From Flaviflexus ciconiae (GTDB lineage: Bacteria > Actinomycetota > Actinomycetes > Actinomycetales > Actinomycetaceae): DNA of 64,000 nt. The position numbers were made by a program, and so were the translations under genes. The stretch covers positions 620,001 to 684,000 of the forward strand of contig NZ_CP034593.1 in assembly GCF_003971195.1 (NCBI RefSeq). The letters run 5' to 3'. Of the stretch, positions 1 through 11,024 are shown piece by piece; position 1 is the stretch's first letter; each line of letters opens with the position of its first letter. A model generated the notes under the pieces. That model saw only the letters and a program-made list of their open reading frames with translations. It was not told the origin of the DNA and made no database searches.

Positions 1-1032
1 TGGCGCTTCACCCCGATCAAGGAGCTTGCTCCCTTCTTCGCTGACAAGCTCGAGGGAACCCTCCCCGAAGTAACGGCCGAGGGCGTTGAGCTCGAGGTTG
101 TTGATCGCGACGATGAGCGCATCGGCACCATTCAGGCACCGGGCGACCGTTCCGCGGTTGTAGCCTGGAACTCCTTCGAAAAGGCCTATGTTGTCACGGT
201 CGCCGAAGGCGCCGAGACCGAGGGCATCGTGAAGGTGAAGGGCCAGGGTGGCGACCCGTCCTCCCTCCACTTCCACTTCGTGGCCGAGACAAACTCGAAC
301 TCCACGATCGTGGTTGCCCACGACGGTGACGCAATGCTGTCCGAGGCCATCGAGATTGACGTCAAGGACGGCGCGCACCTGACCTTCGTGACGGTCCAGG
401 AATGGGAAGAGGATTCGATCCACCTTTCCAACAACCGCATCCGTCTCGGTAAGGACGCCTCGATCCGCCACATCGTGGTTACGCTCGGCGGCAAGATCGT
501 TCGCGTCACCACCGACGGCGAATACGCTGGCACGGGCGGCGACATGGAGCTGCTTGGCGCCTACTACACGGACGCTGGCCAGCACCAGGAGCACCGTCTC
601 TTCGTCAAGCACGGAGTGCCGGACTGCCGTTCGAACGCCACCTACAAGGGTGCCCTCCAGGGCAACGACGCACACGCAGTGTGGATTGGCGACGTCCTCA
701 TCGAGGTCGAGGCCACCGGAACCGACACGTACGAGCTGAACCGCAACCTTGTTCTGACCGAAGGTGCGAAGGCCGACTCGGTCCCGAACCTTGAGATCAA
801 GACGGGCGAGATCGAGGGTGCAGGACACGCATCCGCGACCGGTCGTTTCGATGACGAGCAGCTGTTCTACCTCCAGGCCCGCGGAATCCCGGAGGACGTG
901 GCGCGCCGCCTCGTCGTTCGTGGCTTCTTCGCCTCGCTCATCAACCAGATCGGCGTTCCGTCGATTCAGGAGAAGCTGATGGCCGCGATCGAGGTCGAGC
1001 TCGACCAGACAATGGCTGGCGTCGAGGCATGA
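1..1032 (+). CDS. sufD: Fe-S cluster assembly protein SufD (5' end outside window)
   Basis: The reading frame is open from base 1, so the N-terminus lies upstream. The visible start (WRFTPIKELAPFF) is the usual SufD opening after the first helix. The middle is the long beta-helix of the SufB/SufD family, and the C-terminus has the conserved helical end (arginine-rich, then FFASLINQIG). SufD pairs with SufB and SufC as the cytosolic scaffold on which Fe-S clusters are built. The stop overlaps the start of the following Rieske gene (ATGA), and sufC, sufS, sufU and sufT follow in the same direction, so this is one operon. A sufB gene is expected just upstream but is not visible. Confidence 0.93.
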   Translation, partial: WRFTPIKELAPFFADKLEGTLPEVTAEGVELEVVDRDDERIGTIQAPGDRSAVVAWNSFEKAYVVTVAEGAETEGIVKVKGQGGDPSSLHFHFVAETNSNSTIVVAHDGDAMLSEAIEIDVKDGAHLTFVTVQEWEEDSIHLSNNRIRLGKDASIRHIVVTLGGKIVRVTTDGEYAGTGGDMELLGAYYTDAGQHQEHRLFVKHGVPDCRSNATYKGALQGNDAHAVWIGDVLIEVEATGTDTYELNRNLVLTEGAKADSVPNLEIKTGEIEGAGHASATGRFDDEQLFYLQARGIPEDVARRLVVRGFFASLINQIGVPSIQEKLMAAIEVELDQTMAGVEA

Positions 1033-1352
1033 CATTTCAGGTTGCGTGCCAGGAAGCAGATGTAGATCCTGCGGACGTTATGCAGGTGACCCTTGATGGG
1101 GTTGACCTGGCGATCGCTCGAGACTCTGACGGCTCCTGGCACGCCATCTCCGATCTGTGCACGCACGGCAACGTGTCGCTCTCGGACGGTGACGTGGAAG
1201 ACGGCGGCATTGAATGCTGGAAGCACGGCTCCGTCTTCGACCTGCGGACGGGCAAACCCCGTCAGCTGCCCGCCATCCAACCTGTGTCGGTATACGCCCT
1301 GAAGCTGGAAAACGGCTCCGTCTGGGTCGATGTCGACAGTCCTCTCAACTAG
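1029..1352 (+). CDS. Rieske [2Fe-2S] ferredoxin-like protein of the suf operon
   Basis: A small 107-residue protein made almost entirely of a Rieske domain. The two cluster-binding motifs are visible: C44-T-H46 and C63-W-K-H66, the CxH...CxxH pattern that holds a [2Fe-2S] cluster with two Cys and two His. It resembles the small NirD or dioxygenase-ferredoxin type and has no signal peptide or membrane segment. It overlaps sufD by 4 nt and precedes sufC by 37 nt. A Rieske gene at this place is frequent in actinobacterial suf operons; supplying electrons to assembly is an inference, not a demonstrated role. Confidence 0.9.
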   Translation: MTFQVACQEADVDPADVMQVTLDGVDLAIARDSDGSWHAISDLCTHGNVSLSDGDVEDGGIECWKHGSVFDLRTGKPRQLPAIQPVSVYALKLENGSVWVDVDSPLN

Positions 1353-1389
1353 TACTTTTCACACCTTAGAAATTTAGAAAGGGACCCAC

Positions 1390-2136
1390 GTGTCCAACCT
1401 GGTAATTAAGAACCTCCACGTCTCGGTCGAGACGAACGAAGGCGACAAGCCGATCCTTCACGGCGTCGACCTCACCATCAACCCCGGCGAGATCCACGCC
1501 ATCATGGGCCCGAACGGCTCCGGCAAGTCGACCCTCGCATACGCACTCGCAGGTCACCCGAAGTACACCATCACCGAAGGTGAGGTTCTCCTCGAGGGCG
1601 AGAACATCGTCGAGATGCCGGCCGATGAGCGTGCACGCGCAGGACTGTTCCTTGCTATGCAGTACCCGGTCGAGGTTCCCGGTGTCACCGTCTCGAACTT
1701 CCTCCGCACCGCGAAGACCGCGATCGACGGCGAAGCTCCCGCGCTCCGCACCTGGGTCAGCGACCTCAAGGACTCGATGAAGGCGCTCCGCATGGATGAC
1801 GACTTCGCGCAGCGTGATCTCAACACCGGTTTCTCCGGTGGCGAGAAGAAGCGTAACGAGATCCTTCAAATGAAGCTCCTCAAGCCGAAGTTCGCTGTTC
1901 TCGACGAAACCGACTCCGGCCTGGACGTCGACGCGCTCCGCATTGTTTCCGAGGGAGTTAACTCGGTCCACGGCGAGACCAACGTCGGCATTGCTCTCAT
2001 CACCCACTACACCCGTATCCTCCAGTACATCAAGCCGGATCACGTCCACGTGTTCGTTGATGGCAAGGTTGCTGAGTCGGGCGGCGCAGAGCTCGCCACT
2101 CAGCTCGAGAACGAAGGATACGACCGCTTCCTGTGA
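1390..2136 (+). CDS. sufC: Fe-S cluster assembly ATPase SufC
   Basis: A 248-residue ABC-type ATPase of normal SufC length. The Walker A motif GPNGSGKST is at about residues 40-48, the ABC signature FSGGEKKR at 148-155, Walker B ending in LDETDSGLD near 171-179, and the switch histidine in ITHYTR. The SufC-typical ETDSGLD sequence separates it from transport ABC subunits. It powers conformational change of the SufB-SufC-SufD complex. The start is an internally consistent GTG preceded by a purine-rich stretch (agaaaggga). It lies between the Rieske gene and sufS. Confidence 0.96.
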   Translation: MSNLVIKNLHVSVETNEGDKPILHGVDLTINPGEIHAIMGPNGSGKSTLAYALAGHPKYTITEGEVLLEGENIVEMPADERARAGLFLAMQYPVEVPGVTVSNFLRTAKTAIDGEAPALRTWVSDLKDSMKALRMDDDFAQRDLNTGFSGGEKKRNEILQMKLLKPKFAVLDETDSGLDVDALRIVSEGVNSVHGETNVGIALITHYTRILQYIKPDHVHVFVDGKVAESGGAELATQLENEGYDRFL

Positions 2137-2147
2137 AAGTAGACTCC

Positions 2148-3875
<1,728 letters not shown>

Positions 3876-3879
<4 letters not shown>

Positions 3880-4187
3880 GTGATCTCACCGTGGCCGAAG
3901 TCGAAGAGGCCCTGCGCGACGTCATCGACCCCGAGCTCGGGATCAATGTTGTTGACCTTGGACTCCTGTACGGAGTGACCCTTGATGGCAACTCCGCCAT
4001 CATCGACATGACCCTGACCTCGGCAGCGTGCCCGCTGACCGATGTCATCGAGGACCAGGCTATCCAGGCCCTTGAGGGACTTGTTTCCGAAGTCCGACTC
4101 AACTGGGTGTGGCTGCCGCCGTGGGGTCCGGACAAGATCACGGCATCGGGCCGTGAGCAGCTCCGGGCACTGGGCTTCAACGTCTAA
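3876..4187 (+). CDS. sufT: SufT / DUF59 metal-sulfur cluster assembly factor
   Basis: 103 residues beginning MSDLTVAEVEEALRDV. The MIP18/DUF59 features are the DPELGINVVDLGLLYG block near the start and TSAACPLTD with the conserved cysteine. It acts as a late Fe-S maturation factor. The start at 3876 was chosen over an in-frame ATG at 3804, because 3876 overlaps the sufU stop by 4 nt and has AAAGGAGAAGG just upstream; the longer frame adds a non-homologous 24-residue leader inside sufU. It is the last gene of the operon and is followed by a strong terminator. Confidence 0.93.
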
Positions 4188-4241
4188 AGTAACTGGCACG
4201 GGCCGGACGATATCGTCTGACATTCATACTGCCGTGTCGGC

Positions 4242-4274
4242 AAAGGGCGGGATAGGAGACTATTCCGCCCTTTT
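4242..4274 (+). terminator. Intrinsic terminator of the suf operon
   Basis: A hairpin of about 14 bp: aaagggcgggatag pairs with ctattccgcccttt around a 4-nt loop, followed by a short T-run. It lies 55 nt after the sufT stop. Confidence 0.85.
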
Positions 4275-4309
4275 GCTCTGTCACCAGCCGTTTGCTCTGT
4301 CACCAGCCG
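4272..4309 (+). repeat. Exact 19-bp tandem duplication
   Basis: The unit tttgctctgtcaccagccg occurs twice head to tail (4272-4290 and 4291-4309) and is followed by a partial third copy (tgctctgg). It begins in the terminator T-run, in the gap before dxs. Probably a slipped-strand duplication. Confidence 0.9.
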
Positions 4310-4406
4310 TGCTCTGGACGTGGATAGGGGATATTCCGGGACGATTGTGCGCAAAGTGCGGATGCGGCGGTGGTAGGCTCATTAGCCATAGCCAGGAGGA
4401 GAACAG

Positions 4407-6280
4407 GTGAGCATACTCTCGACGATCCATTCACCGGCCGACGTTGGCCGGTTGAACAGTAAGAAACTTGCACAGCTCAGTGGCGAGATCCGTACGTTCC
4501 TGGTCGAGTCAGTATCCGCAACCGGTGGACACCTGGGACCCAATCTGGGCGTTGTCGAGCTGACACTCTCCCTCCACCGCGTCTTCGACTCCCCGCGCGA
4601 TACCCTCCTGTTCGATACTGGCCACCAGTCATACGTGCACAAAATCCTTACGGGCCGTAAGGACTTCTCCAAGCTACGCTCCGAGGGCGGCCTGTCGGGT
4701 TATCCATCCCGCGAAGAATCTCCCCATGATGTCATTGAGAATTCCCATGCTTCAACGGCACTGTCCTGGGCACTCGGAGTGGCTCGGGATATCACATGTC
4801 GGGGGAGGACCGCACCGTCGTTGCGGTCATTGGAGATGGTGCATTGACCGGCGGAATGGCCTGGGAGGCACTCAACAATATTGCCGAGGATGATTCCCTT
4901 CCGATCGTTATCGTCCTCAATGACAATGGCCGCTCGTACGAGCCAACCATTGGCGGCATGGCACGCCGTTTCGACCAGGTGCGCGTCTCACGCAACTACG
5001 AGAACCTGCTCAACTGGGGCAAGAAGACCCTGCGAGCCTCGGGCCCTCCCGGACGTCTCGCCTACGACGCGATGCACGGCTTCAAAAAAGGTGTTAAAGA
5101 CATCTTCGTTGATGCGGGTATCTTCGATTCGCTGGGCCTGAAATACCTTGGCCCGATCGACGGTCACGACATTGAGGACCTGGATGCGGCACTGACTATC
5201 GCGAAGGAGTACGGCGGTCCGGTTGTCGTCCACGCCATCACCGAAAAGGGGCGCGGATACCAACCGGCACTTGATGACGTAGCAGACAGGTTCCATGCAG
5301 TTGGCCAGATTCACCCGGAAACCGGTCTGCCCATCGTTCCGGGTGGCTTCGGTTGGACCGCGGTGTTTGCGGACGAGATCGTCAAGCTTGCGGAGAAGAA
5401 CGACAAGGTCATTGCCCTGACTGCTGCCATGCTTCGTCCCGTCGGCCTTGGTCCCATGAGAGACAAATTCCCGGACCGGGTTATTGACACCGGTATCGCT
5501 GAACAGCATGCCCTGACAACGGCAGCGGGGTTGGGGTATGCCGGGTATCACCCGGTGGTTGCCCTCTACGCCACGTTCCTCAACCGGGCCTTCGACCAGT
5601 TGCTCATGGACGTGGCGCTTCACAAGGCGCCCTGCACCGTCGTTCTCGACCGTGCGGGTGTCACGGGCAACGACGGGGCCTCCCACAACGGTATGTGGGA
5701 CCTGTCCCTCGCCGCCATGGTCCCCGGCCTCAGAGTTGCGGCCCCGCGCGATGAAGCAACCCTGCGTGATGAACTGGGGGAGGCCCTCGCGGTCGACGAC
5801 GGGCCGACACTACTCCGCTACCCGAAGGGCTCCATCCCCGCCGAAATCCCCGCGCTCGAGCGCCGGGACACGATCGATATCATCGGTCGGTCCAACGGCA
5901 CCGGAGCAAAGATCCTTGTTGTCTCCGTTGGAGCTATGGCCAGCGCGGCCATGGCGGCAACAACCGTCGATACGGCGGATGTGACAGTGGTGGATCCGCG
6001 CTGGGTTCTCCCGATTTCCTGCGAGCTGGTGGAGATGGCGGAAGAGTTCGATGCCGTCGTCACCATTGAGGATGGTTTGCGCGACGGTGGCGTCGGACAG
6101 CAACTAGCCGATCACATAGATTGTCCCGTCACCGTTCTGGGGATCTCTCGCCACTTTATTGCTCATGCCGCACGTGGAGACATTCTCATTCGGGAGAACA
6201 TGACTGGCGACGATGTTGTGACGGCCGTGCGTGCAGCCGCTGGCCAGGGACCCGCTCTTAGCCTCGCTCAGGACGCCTAA
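4407..6280 (+). pseudogene. dxs: 1-deoxy-D-xylulose-5-phosphate synthase (Dxs) with an apparent 1-nt frameshift
   Basis: Dxs condenses pyruvate and glyceraldehyde-3-phosphate, the first step of the MEP isoprenoid pathway, using thiamine diphosphate. The first part (from GTG 4407, after a strong AGGAGGA) holds [14 protein letters not shown] and [11 protein letters not shown]. The second part holds the ThDP motif [21 protein letters not shown] and the catalytic GIAEQHA. The two lie in different frames that meet near 4795, at GVARDI / [11 protein letters not shown]. One extra base there (for example atcCacatg) would restore a protein of about 624 residues, the normal length. Since this enzyme is normally essential, an assembly error is likely. 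Confidence 0.9.
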
Positions 6281-6333
6281 GCATCTGCATCCCCACGCCC
6301 AGCATCCTGGATCTCTCCGGTAATGGAAGAAGC

Positions 6334-6363
6334 GACAGGGCCGGGCGTATGCCCAACCCTGTC
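6334..6363. terminator. Hairpin between convergent dxs and RNase D genes
   Basis: gacaggg (6334-6340) pairs with ccctgtc (6357-6363), and an inner gggc/gccc stem closes a GTAT loop. There is no clear T-run on the plus strand. It may serve both converging genes. Confidence 0.5.
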
Positions 6364-6446
6364 ATGACAGTCTCAACCCGCTACCCGCCAGCTACTTGCT
6401 GACGAGAGTTAATTCAGCAGTGTTCGTTGAGCTCAGTGTTAGTGAA

Positions 6447-7628
6447 CTATTCGTCTTCACCACTTCGAGGAAGCCTGATTGCGACCTCTTCTATCTGCCA
6501 GGGTCGAGCTCCCGATCGGTAGAGGACCTCGACCATCTGATCCACGGTGTTCCACCCTGTCCACGCCAGGTCACGCTGGATAGCGGGCTTGAGCAGGACT
6601 TCCTGGCGGATACCGATTTCCTCAGCGCGTGCGAGAACGGTGGGGCGAACAATGTCCCAGCGGCGCGCAGCCTCGGGGTTCTGGTTCTTCCAGTTACGCA
6701 CGTCCGGCAGGCCGTCCTTCGTGGCCGCGTGGCGGCCGGGAAGATCCTTGCTTTCCCAGCCCCGCTCAATAGCTTCCCACCAGCGCTCAATGAGAACCTG
6801 GCGGGACCTGGAACGGACCGCCGAAGAAGAACGCACTTCCTCGACGCTCTTGGGCATGGATGCCGCAAGTGCACCAAGGGCTCGTGCCGGTAGGACCTTC
6901 TCCGGGCCCACGTCGCGTGCCTTTGCAATCTCGTCGCGTTCCCACCAGAGTTCACGAAGGATGGAGAGGCCGCGCGGGTCCCTGATCCGCTGAGATGAGG
7001 CGATCTTGCGCCAGGGCTCAGGATTGATCTTCTTTGGGGGAGCGGTCAGCAGATGATTGCACTCTTGAACCATCCACTCCATGCGGCCGATCTCCTCCAG
7101 ACGCTCCATCTGAATCTTGCGTTCCTCGATGAGGAGCTCGACGTCCAGTGCCGCGTAGGACAGGAGGGCCGGGGCCAGGGGACGGGCCGACCAGTCGGAG
7201 TTGGAGTGCTCCTTGGCTAACTGAATGTCCTGGTCGTTAGAGATCACGGCCTGAAGGGAAACCCTCTCATCGCCAAGGAGGAGCGCGGCCACCTCCGTGT
7301 CCCACAGGGATGGTGCCTGCAGTCCCTCGCCGGTTAGGGACGGCAGGTCCTGATCGGCAGCGTGCAGAATCCACTCGTCTTCGGCAAGGACTTCAGCGAG
7401 CTGTGGCATCATGTCCGACAGTGGCGGCGGGTCAATGAGGAAGATCCCGGAGCCTTCGCGCTTAATCTGAATAAGGTAGGCGCGGCCCGAATATCGGATC
7501 CCCTGAGCCCTTTCGGTGTCGACCGCGAACGGGCCGGTGCCCTTCTTCAGGGCGGCAATGGCTGTGGCCATGCCCTCGGGCGTGGAAATGAGCGGTGGGA
7601 TTCCACCGCGCGGTTCATCAAGCTTCAC
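6447..7628 (-). CDS. Ribonuclease D-like 3'-5' exonuclease with HRDC domain
   Basis: 393 residues. The DEDDy exonuclease signature is complete: D37 and E39 in FAVDTE, the aspartate of HAADQDLPSL near residue 92, and Y158/D162 in YAALDVELL. The C-terminal half contains an HRDC helical domain (about residues 215-300). Such proteins trim tRNA and other stable RNA 3' ends in the cytosol. It overlaps the upstream DUF3000 gene by 4 nt, so the two are cotranscribed, a pair commonly seen in actinobacteria. Confidence 0.9.
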   Translation of the reverse strand: MKLDEPRGGIPPLISTPEGMATAIAALKKGTGPFAVDTERAQGIRYSGRAYLIQIKREGSGIFLIDPPPLSDMMPQLAEVLAEDEWILHAADQDLPSLTGEGLQAPSLWDTEVAALLLGDERVSLQAVISNDQDIQLAKEHSNSDWSARPLAPALLSYAALDVELLIEERKIQMERLEEIGRMEWMVQECNHLLTAPPKKINPEPWRKIASSQRIRDPRGLSILRELWWERDEIAKARDVGPEKVLPARALGALAASMPKSVEEVRSSSAVRSRSRQVLIERWWEAIERGWESKDLPGRHAATKDGLPDVRNWKNQNPEAARRWDIVRPTVLARAEEIGIRQEVLLKPAIQRDLAWTGWNTVDQMVEVLYRSGARPWQIEEVAIRLPRSGEDE

Positions 7629-8194
7629 AAGCGATCCAGTGGGGTAATTGACGGAGTATCAGGGTCGAGGCCGCCTGCGGTGCAGGCGAATTCGGCCCAG
7701 GCATCGAGATGATCCGCGACGTTCTCGGACGCGGGGGACCAGGAGGCCCTGACCTCGACCGTGACGCGGGTACCGTCCAAGTGTAGACCACGGAACGATT
7801 CATCGATTTGTCGTGTCACTGTGCCGTTAAGCGAATGGTACGGAGCACCGTGTGCTTCGAGGGCCTCGGTGAGCCAGGACCAGGCAACCTCACCGAGTAG
7901 CGGGTCATCGCCAAGCTCAGCTTCGACGGGTGCTGACACGTGGCACACGATTCGGAATGTGGAATCCCACGCGGGCTGGCCGGCAGGATCGTGGAGGAGG
8001 ACAAACCGGGCTTCGGCGCGGTAACCATCGGGATCGAGAGCATCGCCACTTGTGTTGACTTCCGCGGCGAGGGCCGCGGCCCAGGGAGCGATCTTCTTGG
8101 GCGCGGGAATCTCTTGGAGGCGGAACTCGCGACGGAACGTATGATCGCGCAGGGAGTCCAGGCTCGCGAGGAATAGCGGCGGTACGTCTGGCAC
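7625..8194 (-). CDS. DUF3000 family protein
   Basis: 189 residues starting at a GTG codon (MPDVPPLFLASLDSLR). The N-terminal FRREFRLQEIPAPKKIAPWAA stretch and the later WSWLTEALEAHGA and VEVRASWSP segments match the actinobacterial DUF3000 family from memory. No signal peptide, membrane segment or catalytic motif is evident. Its linkage to the downstream RNase D gene (4-nt overlap) suggests a role in RNA processing, but this is only guilt by association. It is divergent from the FemAB-type gene at 8282. Confidence 0.8.
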   Translation of the reverse strand: MPDVPPLFLASLDSLRDHTFRREFRLQEIPAPKKIAPWAAALAAEVNTSGDALDPDGYRAEARFVLLHDPAGQPAWDSTFRIVCHVSAPVEAELGDDPLLGEVAWSWLTEALEAHGAPYHSLNGTVTRQIDESFRGLHLDGTRVTVEVRASWSPASENVADHLDAWAEFACTAGGLDPDTPSITPLDRL

Positions 8195-8281
8195 ACAATT
8201 ACACTAGCTATTCCACCGTTACCGGCATGCCAGGCGCGCCGGTAGACTGTCCCTGACGAGATCCACACGTTTCGAGGAAAT

Positions 8282-9337
8282 ATGCCCTTCTCCCGTATCA
8301 TCCCGCTTCATCCGACAGAGTTCACGGCCCGTGCGGCCGCGGCACGCGTTGATCTGCCACTCGAGCAGTCACAAGCGTGGGATCGCTATGACGAAGCGGT
8401 CGACGGTAGGAGCCCCTTCGGTCGCTATGTGTGGCAGGTCGACGGCGAGGACCGGGCCTTCCTGTCTTTGACCGCCCTGACGGGCCGCGGATTTAAATAT
8501 CTGTGGGCCAAGGAAGGTCCGGTATGGACTGGGGCACCGAGCGCTCGTGAGGAAGAGTATTTCCACAAGGATCTCAAAAAGATCCTCAAGCCCAACAAGT
8601 CTTTCGCCTTTGTGCGGCTTCATGCCCACCACACGTCTTCCCGCCTCCATGAGCTGCTTCAGTCGATTCCCTTTGACAGAACCGTCATTCTTGACCTGAC
8701 AATGGATTCCGACGCTCTCATGGCAAGCATGAAGAAGCGCGGGCGTCGCGATGTCCGGAAGTCCCTCAGGAACGAATCCCTTGTTCCGCAGGAAGAAACC
8801 GGACGCGCCCTCGAGATCTTCGACGAACTCTATGAGCTTCTGAAAGAAACAGGCGATCGAGACGGCTTCGGTATTGCCCCCAAGTCGTCGTACACGACCA
8901 TGCTGTCCTCGCTTGGCCCAGAGCATGCCCGGCTCTTCACGGTCCGCCAAGAGAACAGTGTGCTGTGTTGGGGGATCGTGACTGTCAACGGCCCCCTTGC
9001 CACCTACTACTATGCGGCGTCGAATGCGGCCGGGCGCAAGGAGGGAGCACCCGACCTCCTCGTCTGGTTCATGACCGAAACTCTTCGCGAATCCGGAGTC
9101 AGAACTTTCGACCTCATGGGTATTGACTCCGAGCGTGCACCCCAACTAGCTGGTGTCCGAGGCTTTAAGACAAAGTTCTCCGAGGAGATCACCGAAGTGC
9201 CCGGTGCCTGGGACCTGCCGCTGAACCGGCTCTGGTACGCCTCGCTCACCGCCGCTCTCAAGGGTAAGCGCATGGCCGTGCAGAAGCTGAAGGAGCTTCG
9301 TCAGCCAAAGGACCACGCGGACTCCGAGAAGGCCTAA
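8282..9337 (+). CDS. FemAB/FemX-type peptidoglycan bridge aminoacyltransferase
   Basis: 351 residues with the tandem GNAT-like fold of the Fem family. Recognisable points are LEQSQAWDRYDEAVDG near the start, the long middle segment SMKKRGRRDVRKSLRN, the C-terminal GAPDLLVWFMTETLRESG and the closing FDLMGIDSERAPQLAGVRGFKTKF, the typical Fem end block. Fem proteins add amino acids from aminoacyl-tRNA to the peptidoglycan stem peptide at lipid II. The residue added here cannot be read from sequence. It stands alone, with no close operon partner on its strand. Confidence 0.85.
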   Translation: MPFSRIIPLHPTEFTARAAAARVDLPLEQSQAWDRYDEAVDGRSPFGRYVWQVDGEDRAFLSLTALTGRGFKYLWAKEGPVWTGAPSAREEEYFHKDLKKILKPNKSFAFVRLHAHHTSSRLHELLQSIPFDRTVILDLTMDSDALMASMKKRGRRDVRKSLRNESLVPQEETGRALEIFDELYELLKETGDRDGFGIAPKSSYTTMLSSLGPEHARLFTVRQENSVLCWGIVTVNGPLATYYYAASNAAGRKEGAPDLLVWFMTETLRESGVRTFDLMGIDSERAPQLAGVRGFKTKFSEEITEVPGAWDLPLNRLWYASLTAALKGKRMAVQKLKELRQPKDHADSEKA

Positions 9338-9537
9338 GAAGACTCGTAGCACGCTCTGAGTCACGTGCATTCTCGGTACGCCGGAGCACGTGCCGACACA
9401 CCTCGGTCATTTATCTCTCCCCGAATAGATGCTGTCGCACACGTTGGGACAGAACGCCGGTCTGACGAGCCGCGTGGTATAACGTCACATGACCGGGCTA
9501 CCGGTTCCCGAAATGAAACGGAGGCTGCGGCAGGACA

Positions 9538-10815
9538 ATGGCTTTACGGAGTCTCCTTGCGGATACTCGCCCACTGCGTAATCCGCACTTCCGCAGACTG
9601 TGGTCAGCGAACATCATCACCGTTATCGGTGCCCAGATGACACTGGTGGCGGTCCCCGCCCAGCTGTATTCCATGACGGGAAGTTCCGCGTACGTTGGAC
9701 TGTCAGGCGTGTTCGGCCTTGTGCCGCTCCTGATCTTTGGACTGTGGGGCGGTGCCCTTGCCGATGCGTTCGACCGACGAAAGCTCCTCATTGGCACCGT
9801 GATCGGCATTATCGTGACCTCGGGCCTGTTCTTTGTATGGACGGCCATGGGCAACACGAATGTCTGGATCGTTCTCTTAACATTCTCCGCGCAGCAGGCC
9901 TTCTTCGCAGCCAATCAGCCGGCACGCATAGCGATCCTGCCCGAACTCCTGCCAAACAATCAGCTGCCGGCCGCCAACGCCTTGAATATGACAGTGGTAT
10001 CCGCCGGCGGCATCGCAGGTCCGCTCGTCGGCGGCGCGCTGATCCCCGTGCTCGGCTTCCAGTGGCTGTACTTCGCTGATGTTTTCTTCCTTCTCCCAAC
10101 CCTGCTAGCGGTCATTGGTCTACCGTCGCTGGAGCCGGAAGGTGTCGAGAAGGGCAAGGTCGTCGGGTGGCGCTCGATTGTGGAAGGACTTGTTTACCTG
10201 GCTGGCCACAAGATTCTGCTCGCCAGCTTCCTCGTGGATCTGGTCGCCATGATCTTTGGGCTCCCGCGGGCACTTTTCCCACAGATCGCCCACGAATCCT
10301 TCGGGTCAGAAATGGATGGTGGGCTGGCCTTCGGCATTCTTTACGCCGCCATACCTTTTGGAGCGGCCCTGGGCGGCGTGTTCTCCGGTTGGGTCTCCCG
10401 CATACAGCGTCAAGGCCTCGCCGTGATCCTCGCGATCGTTGCGTGGGGCCTGTCAATGACAGGCTTTGGCATAGCCGTCTACTTTGCGACGGGAGCTCCC
10501 GACCAATGGCTGTGGATCGGCGCCTTCTTCCTCGTCTTGGGTGGAGCAGCTGACATGGCGTCGGCTGCCTTCCGCCAAACCATGCTGCTGACCGCGGCCA
10601 GCGACAACGTGAGGGCACGCCTCCAGGGTGTCTTCTTTGTTGTTGTTTCCGGCGGCCCTCGAATCGCCGATATTGCCCACGGTGCCGCGGCCGTCTATGT
10701 CGGGACGGCGGTTGCCACGGGTGGTGGCGGAATCCTTGTTGTGCTTCTCATGCTTCTCTGTGCGCTACTCGTCCCTGCGTTCACCCGCTACCGGGTGGAG
10801 GTAACCCCGGACTGA
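9538..10815 (+). CDS. MFS exporter (EntS/MdfA-like)
   Basis: 425 residues with about 12 hydrophobic segments. The N-terminal region (NPHFRRLWSANIITVIGAQMT) and the loop 2-3 motif GGALADAFDRRKLL are typical of the EntS-like MFS branch that exports siderophores or drugs. The motif QQAFFAANQPARIAILPELL after TM4 is also characteristic. The substrate is not predictable. It is preceded by a 200-nt gap and followed by a bidirectional hairpin at 10957. Confidence 0.88.
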   Translation: MALRSLLADTRPLRNPHFRRLWSANIITVIGAQMTLVAVPAQLYSMTGSSAYVGLSGVFGLVPLLIFGLWGGALADAFDRRKLLIGTVIGIIVTSGLFFVWTAMGNTNVWIVLLTFSAQQAFFAANQPARIAILPELLPNNQLPAANALNMTVVSAGGIAGPLVGGALIPVLGFQWLYFADVFFLLPTLLAVIGLPSLEPEGVEKGKVVGWRSIVEGLVYLAGHKILLASFLVDLVAMIFGLPRALFPQIAHESFGSEMDGGLAFGILYAAIPFGAALGGVFSGWVSRIQRQGLAVILAIVAWGLSMTGFGIAVYFATGAPDQWLWIGAFFLVLGGAADMASAAFRQTMLLTAASDNVRARLQGVFFVVVSGGPRIADIAHGAAAVYVGTAVATGGGGILVVLLMLLCALLVPAFTRYRVEVTPD

Positions 10816-10956
10816 CTGCGGTGCGAAGCTCAGCAGATCAGGCCGGTGACCGTATGGATAACCGGGACGAGATCAGTTGCTGAAGTCTCGCATCTCTGAG
10901 GGCCAGTCGTACCCTTGCTAACGCCCTGACGAGGGAAATCTTTTTGTGAAACGAAG

Positions 10957-10992
10957 GATCGTCCCCCACAGTGATGCTGTGAGGGACGATCA
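10957..10992. terminator. Bidirectional terminator between the MFS and DUF4870 genes
   Basis: gatcgtcccccacag and ctgtgagggacgatc form a 15-bp stem with one mismatch around a 5-nt loop. It lies between convergent genes ending at 10815 and 11025. Confidence 0.8.
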
Positions 10993-11024
10993 GATAGCTT
11001 TATTGGCCAAGGTGGGCCTGCGGA

